Shown one piece after another: positions 13,290 to 16,771 of a DNA stretch of 16,771 bases. Positions within the stretch are counted from its first letter, which is position 1. The number at the start of each line of letters is the position of its first letter. The stretch comes from JBDNFP01 sp041689775 (lineage in GTDB: Bacteria; Bacteroidota; Bacteroidia; Cytophagales; Spirosomataceae), in NCBI GenBank assembly GCA_041689775.1, contig JBDNFP010000478.1, forward strand, positions 1-16,771, given 5' to 3'. The translations under genes and the position numbers were made by a program. The notes beneath the pieces were generated by a model, which saw nothing but the letters and a program-made list of their open reading frames with translations, did not search any database and was not told the DNA's origin.

Positions 13290-14633
13290 ATGAAAAAAGG
13301 CACCATTTCAGTAGGATTAGATATTGGAAGCACGAAAGTGGCAGCGGTGGCCGTTGAAAGTCAGGAAGAAACCTATTTCACTACCGTTGAGGTAATTGGA
13401 TTCAGTGAGGTGACTGTGCCAGAGGACGCAATTGTGATGGGCGCCGTAAAAAATGTGAAGCAAGTGGGTTTGGCAATTCGTAGCGCATTGGCAGAGCTTA
13501 CTATGCGTTCTGACATTGATATTGGCTTTGTTAACGTAAGTTTTAGCGGTAGCCATACCCAGATATCGGCCATCAGTAGCTCAATGGTACGTTCTACTTC
13601 TGCTAGTAGTAACGAAGTTACGCAAGAAGATGTAGAACACTTGCTTAAAGATGTATACCGAGCTCAAACAGAGCCTAATAGTGATGTGATGCACGTTATC
13701 CCCGGAGAGTTCGTGGTAGATAATAGCGCAGAGATCAAAGAACCAGTAGGAAGAGTTGGAGTAAGACTGGGAGGTGATTTTCTGGTAGTGACCGGCAATA
13801 AGCAAGCCATTGATCTTACCAAGAAGAGCCTTAGCGCTGCAAATGAAAACTTGGAATTTGATCAGTTACTATTGGCGCCTATTGCGGCTGGCTTGGCTGT
13901 ACTGAGCGACGACGAAATGGAGGCAGGTATAGCCTTAGTCGATATTGGCGATCACATGACCGATATTGTGATATATCAAGGCGGTATTATTCGCCATATT
14001 TCTTCTTTTCCTATTGCAGGTCGGCACATAACGGCCGATTTGAAGGCGGGATGTGTGATTCAAAAGGAGAATGCTGAAAACCTAAAAAAAGACTTCGGTG
14101 AAGCCTTATCGAATCGTACTGCACTTAACGTTGAAATCCTAATAAATTATCTTAAAGGGCGCGCTCCCAAGCAAGTACTCAAAAAGAACGTAGCTCTTAT
14201 CATAGAAGAACGTTTAAAAGAAATTGCAGCTCTGGTTTATGCCGATATTTTGGAATCAGGCCTTGCAGATGAGTTAATCGGGGGAATGGTTTTAACGGGT
14301 GGTTCGGCTAATATCCCAGATATTGAAACGTTGTTTAGCCGGGTTGCTAATGACATGCCTGTTCGGATAGGAATTCCTGAGCGGTTAGCCCATACGCCCA
14401 AGGCCGATGAGGTTAGTAATACGAGTTATGCTACTGCGCTTGGGTTAGCCTGGGCGGGAGTAAAGCAAATCGATCCTCGGATCAAGTCTATTTGTCCACC
14501 GGCGAAATCCAAAGCACCCGTCAAAGAAAAAGAAGTAGAACCAGTCAAAGTACCCGGAAGTACAATTTGGGAGGGATGGAAAAATTTATTTGGTGGTGGC
14601 GATCGAGAGGACAGAACCGGAGGAGCATATTAG
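13290..14633 (+). CDS. ftsA: cell division protein FtsA
   Basis: FtsA is an actin-like ATPase that tethers FtsZ filaments to the membrane. The 447-residue protein has the phosphate-1 motif GLDIGSTKVAAV (residues 9-20), the SHS2/1C region with GSHTQ and HVIPGEFVVD, and the adenosine motif GGMVLTGGSANIP near 331-343. A C-terminal amphipathic helix, TIWEGWKNLFGGG (425-437), is the membrane-targeting sequence, followed by ten extra polar residues. The phosphate-2 motif reads DIGDHMTD (218-225), lacking the Gly-rich DIGGGT(T/M)D form. The stop codon lies inside the first copy of a 30-bp tandem repeat. ftsZ follows after 81 bases, the longest gap in the cluster. Confidence 0.95.
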   Translation: MKKGTISVGLDIGSTKVAAVAVESQEETYFTTVEVIGFSEVTVPEDAIVMGAVKNVKQVGLAIRSALAELTMRSDIDIGFVNVSFSGSHTQISAISSSMVRSTSASSNEVTQEDVEHLLKDVYRAQTEPNSDVMHVIPGEFVVDNSAEIKEPVGRVGVRLGGDFLVVTGNKQAIDLTKKSLSAANENLEFDQLLLAPIAAGLAVLSDDEMEAGIALVDIGDHMTDIVIYQGGIIRHISSFPIAGRHITADLKAGCVIQKENAENLKKDFGEALSNRTALNVEILINYLKGRAPKQVLKKNVALIIEERLKEIAALVYADILESGLADELIGGMVLTGGSANIPDIETLFSRVANDMPVRIGIPERLAHTPKADEVSNTSYATALGLAWAGVKQIDPRIKSICPPAKSKAPVKEKEVEPVKVPGSTIWEGWKNLFGGGDREDRTGGAY

Positions 14634-14678
14634 AAAAGGGGTATAGTTGGAGGAGCATATTAGAAAAGGGGTATAGTT
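14619..14678 (+). repeat. perfect 30-bp tandem duplication across the ftsA stop codon
   Basis: Bases 14619-14648 and 14649-14678 are identical and directly adjacent. Each unit starts GGAGGAGCATAT and contains TTAGAAAAGGGG. The ftsA stop (TAG, 14631-14633) is in copy 1, so copy 2 lies wholly in the ftsA-ftsZ gap and does not change FtsA. Each copy also carries a GGAGGA, a Shine-Dalgarno-like string, but 60 bases from the ftsZ start. Perfect identity points to a recent duplication. Confidence 0.97.
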
Positions 14679-14714
14679 GAAAGTATTTCGAGAAAAGAAA
14701 GGATATACCTACTT

Positions 14715-16220
14715 ATGAACATCAATTTGTTAAACGCCCTGGAACAAGACTATATCGTGAACGGAATAGAAAACAGCGCCGTTGAGCCATCGATCATTAA
14801 GGTGATTGGGGTAGGTGGTGGTGGAAGCAATGCCGTCAACTATATGTTTGAGAAAAAAATCAAAGATGTAGAATTCGCGGTATGTAATACTGACAGACAA
14901 GCCCTTCTCAAAAGCCCTGTTCCCACAAAAATTCAGTTAGGAGCAACGCTTACCCAAGGATTGGGGGCGGGCATGGACATAGCACGTGGGCGTGATGCAG
15001 CCCTAGAAACAATTGAGGAAATCAAAGCACTCTTGGGTGGAAGTACCCAAATGGTGTTTATTACGGCGGGTATGGGTGGTGGAACTGGTACAGGTGCTGC
15101 GCCGGTACTAGCCAAAATCGCCAAAGAGGATATGAACCTACTGACGGTCTCAGTAGTAACTGCTCCTTACTCTTGGGAGGGTCTTGACAAAAAAGAGTTC
15201 GCATTTGAAGGAATTGAGCAATTAAAAAAGTACAGTGATACCGTACTGGTTGTTCTCAACGACAAGTTAGAAGAGTTGTATGAAGATATGCCTATCACCG
15301 AAGCTTTTGCTCAGGCGGATAGTATCTTATTGAATGCAGTTAAGAGTATCTCTGAGATTATTACTACGAGTGGTAATATCAACACAGATTTTCGGGACGT
15401 TGAGAAAGTGCTAAGAGACGCAGGTCAGTCTGTGATGGGTACTGCCGAAGTAGAAGGCCCGAACAGAGCGCACGAAGCCATCAGAAAAGCTTTGGACTCT
15501 CCATTGCTTAATGATCGCGAGATAACAGGAGCCCAACGAGTTCTTGTTACGCTGGCTTCCAGTAGCCAAAGAGAGGCTACTATGAAGGAGCAAAAGGAAA
15601 TTTGGAAGTATGTATTATCTCAGGTAGGCGGGGAGGCTCGCTTATTCAAGCTAGGTACTATTACAGATAACACCCTGGGTGACAAACTCCGTGTAACGGT
15701 AGTGGCCGCCGGTTTTGATAGTAACGAGCCCGCAATTCCAGGAGTAACCCCCAGAAATAAGCGTAAAGAGATAGAGGTAGTTGATGTGACGGTAAGCGAT
15801 GAAGAAGTAATTGAAACGACTCCTGTGAACGAAGAAACACCGATTGCTCCTATGGATGAAGCTTCTGCATTGAATAATGAGCTTACACCGCATGAGAAAG
15901 GGACACCTACTAGTGCTTTTGCCCCACCTATGGTTAATGACAACCTCAGCGGATTTGCGGCACACGCAGCGAGCACTTTACCGCCTTCGTATGAGCCTCC
16001 CATAACCAGTTCTGGTATAATTGGCGGGAAAGTGGATGATGACGATTGGTCTCCTGAGGAGTACGACCGTATTAAAGAAATGGTACAGCGGTTTAGAAAT
16101 AAGAACAGTATTGACTGGGATGAGTTAGATCGGGTACCGGCCTATCGCCGGAGTCATTTGGAGTTATGGCGTCGTCCTCCGCTTCAGTCACATGAAATAG
16201 AACAGATTCGTCTGAATTAA
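14715..16220 (+). CDS. ftsZ: cell division protein FtsZ
   Basis: FtsZ is the tubulin-like GTPase that forms the cytoplasmic division ring. The 501-residue protein has IKVIGVGGGGSNAVNYM near residue 30, the tubulin signature GGGTGTGAAP at 121-130, and the T7 synergy loop NTDFRD at 223-228 that completes the neighbour's GTPase site. A long acidic, Pro/Glu-rich linker (about 350-470) follows the core. The conserved FtsA-binding peptide is recognisable as DRVPAYRRSHLEL, followed by about 18 further residues ending in IEQIRLN. The length is above the ~380 of E. coli because of the linker, as in many Bacteroidota. It ends the cluster; a terminator starts in its stop codon. Confidence 0.98.
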   Translation: MNINLLNALEQDYIVNGIENSAVEPSIIKVIGVGGGGSNAVNYMFEKKIKDVEFAVCNTDRQALLKSPVPTKIQLGATLTQGLGAGMDIARGRDAALETIEEIKALLGGSTQMVFITAGMGGGTGTGAAPVLAKIAKEDMNLLTVSVVTAPYSWEGLDKKEFAFEGIEQLKKYSDTVLVVLNDKLEELYEDMPITEAFAQADSILLNAVKSISEIITTSGNINTDFRDVEKVLRDAGQSVMGTAEVEGPNRAHEAIRKALDSPLLNDREITGAQRVLVTLASSSQREATMKEQKEIWKYVLSQVGGEARLFKLGTITDNTLGDKLRVTVVAAGFDSNEPAIPGVTPRNKRKEIEVVDVTVSDEEVIETTPVNEETPIAPMDEASALNNELTPHEKGTPTSAFAPPMVNDNLSGFAAHAASTLPPSYEPPITSSGIIGGKVDDDDWSPEEYDRIKEMVQRFRNKNSIDWDELDRVPAYRRSHLELWRRPPLQSHEIEQIRLN

Positions 16221-16254
16221 CAGAAAAGGTAGGGGTGGGCCTACCTTTTCTGTT
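16219..16254 (+). terminator. rho-independent terminator after ftsZ
   Basis: A perfect 15-bp stem (16219-16233 with 16240-16254) with a 6-base loop starts within the ftsZ stop codon. The right arm contains CCTTTTCTGTT; the T-run is inside the stem, mirrored by AAAA on the left arm. It closes the division cluster. Confidence 0.85.
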
Positions 16255-16298
16255 GCATGAGCCATTTACCAGGTTAAACCTTTCCAAAGGCCACTGGT

Positions 16299-16626
16299 AT
16301 GAGCGCTATCCGATCTGAGCTAGAACGTTTTCGGAATGATGAACATGATATCCTCATGGCGAGATATTTTAAGACAAAGCCTGGAGGGGTACGCCGAAGG
16401 TAATATTTTCTGGGGCTTATCTAATCCAATCGTTAGACAGGTAGCACAGCTCTGGCATGAATATCCTTTCGAAGAAGTAGAAAACCTTCTCCATGACCTA
16501 GTCCATGAGTGTTGGCTTACAGCTTTATTAGTATGGGTGAAACAATACCCAAAAGCTACCAATGAGAGCCAAAAAGCAATTTTTGAGGGCTACTTCGAAC
16601 ACCTTAACTACATAAGAGCATGTTAG
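16299..16626 (+). pseudogene. DNA alkylation repair protein (AlkD-like), frameshifted and 3'-truncated
   Basis: From ATG 16299 one frame reads MSAIRSELERFRNDEHDILM then ARYFKTKPGG and stops at TAA 16401-16403. The frame shifted by one base continues the same protein: YAEGNIFWGLSNPIVRQVA, a HEYPFEEVENLLHD segment, ECWLTALLVWVKQYPKAT and YFEHLNYI. Together these give the N-terminal ~105 residues of the AlkD-like HEAT-repeat DNA glycosylase family, which removes alkylated bases. The break is at a GGGG run (16386-16389); dropping one G restores the frame. Likeness to the family then stops after NYI (16614), just where the conserved NNWDLVD segment with the catalytic Trp and Asp is expected, and the frame ends at TAG 16624-16626. 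So the gene carries two lesions and cannot be active. The family call is from recognition of the pattern. Confidence 0.75.
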
Positions 16627-16660
16627 GGAATTTGGTACTGGGTATATAATTTATGATTCG

Positions 16661-16668
16661 TAACTTTG
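16661..16668 (+). promoter_or_regulatory. -7 element before the last gene
   Basis: TAACTTTG is an exact match to the Bacteroidota -7 box TAnnTTTG and lies 4 bases before the ATG at 16673. Transcription would start at or within the first codons, giving an almost leaderless mRNA. No well-spaced TTG is clear upstream; TTTG at 16631 is rather far (26 bases). Confidence 0.4.
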
Positions 16669-16672
16669 TGCC

Positions 16673-16771
16673 ATGGATCTTGACTTTGACAAATACAAAC
16701 TGCTACAATACTGCACCAATGAATCGTGCAAATACCATAACCAAATTGGCTTGGGCAACATATGCACACTA
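16673..16771 (+). CDS. partial zinc-ribbon protein, probable IS1-type transposase N-terminus
   Basis: An open frame begins at ATG 16673 and runs off the window after 33 codons. It reads MDLDFDKYKLLQYCTNESC followed by KYHNQIGLGNICTL. The spacing C-x4-C, then a Gly-x-Gly-Asn segment and another Cys, resembles the N-terminal zinc ribbon of IS1-like transposases whose first lines follow the pattern C.N..C..Y...G.GN. The frame sits directly after a truncated alkD, which fits an insertion. The call is tentative because the catalytic part is outside the window. Confidence 0.45.
   Translation, partial: MDLDFDKYKLLQYCTNESCKYHNQIGLGNICTL

Noticed and set aside
14619..14678. Start of a CRISPR-like array
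   Set aside because: Only two copies, directly adjacent with no spacer, and copy 1 holds the end of ftsA.
14492..14680. 62-codon frame overlapping the end of ftsA
   Set aside because: It is an out-of-frame shadow of ftsA that only extends through the tandem repeat.
16386..16403. Programmed frameshift in the alkD-like gene
   Set aside because: GGGG is not a known slippery heptamer, no stimulating structure is seen, and the gene is also truncated at its 3' end.
1..16771. tRNA or rRNA genes
   Set aside because: No cloverleaf or rRNA-like stretch was noticed in the gaps between genes on either strand.

Overview
The window looks like a chromosomal segment of a member of the Bacteroidota, most likely order Cytophagales. 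The reasons are the gene order rplM-rpsI-rpsB-tsf, a DUF3078 protein (a family typical of Bacteroidota), promoter elements of the Bacteroidota type (TTG about 20 bases upstream of TAnnTTTG), weak or absent Shine-Dalgarno sites before most genes, and a murD-ftsW-murG-murC-ftsQ-ftsA-ftsZ cluster with the short FtsQ and long-tailed FtsZ of that phylum. The assignment comes from reading the proteins; no database search was run.

Layout. Positions 1-280 hold no gene, only hairpins. A secreted polysaccharide deacetylase lies on the minus strand (281-1054). Next, on the plus strand, comes the ribosomal block: a Bacteroidota-type promoter and a folded leader, rplM and rpsI, a 156-base gap with hairpins, rpsB, a hairpin terminator, and tsf with its own possible promoter. 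A perfect 21-bp hairpin terminator closes this block.

Positions 4337-7270 form a compact five-gene unit flanked by terminators: an ECF-like sigma factor, a 64-residue helical protein, a small MscS-like channel of the conserved-TM-helix (CmpX-like) type, a DUF3078 probable outer-membrane barrel, and MscL. Its content parallels the cfrX-cmpX-sigX-oprF locus of Pseudomonas, where an envelope-stress sigma factor sits with a small protein, an MscS-like channel and an outer-membrane protein. This is the most interesting system in the window: a candidate membrane-tension or osmotic-shock module in which the sigma factor travels with two tension-gated channels.

From 7399 to 16220 runs the second half of the division and cell wall (dcw) cluster. 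MurD and MurC build the UDP-MurNAc-peptide, MurG makes lipid II, FtsW polymerises it at the septum, FtsQ links the divisome parts, FtsA tethers FtsZ, and FtsZ forms the ring. The usual first half (mraZ to mraY) is not upstream of murD. A perfect 30-bp tandem duplication spans the ftsA stop codon. A 15-bp-stem terminator follows ftsZ.

The right edge is decaying DNA: a DNA alkylation repair (AlkD-like) pseudogene with a frameshift at a GGGG run and a lost 3' half, abutted by the first 33 codons of what looks like an IS1-type transposase with a zinc ribbon.
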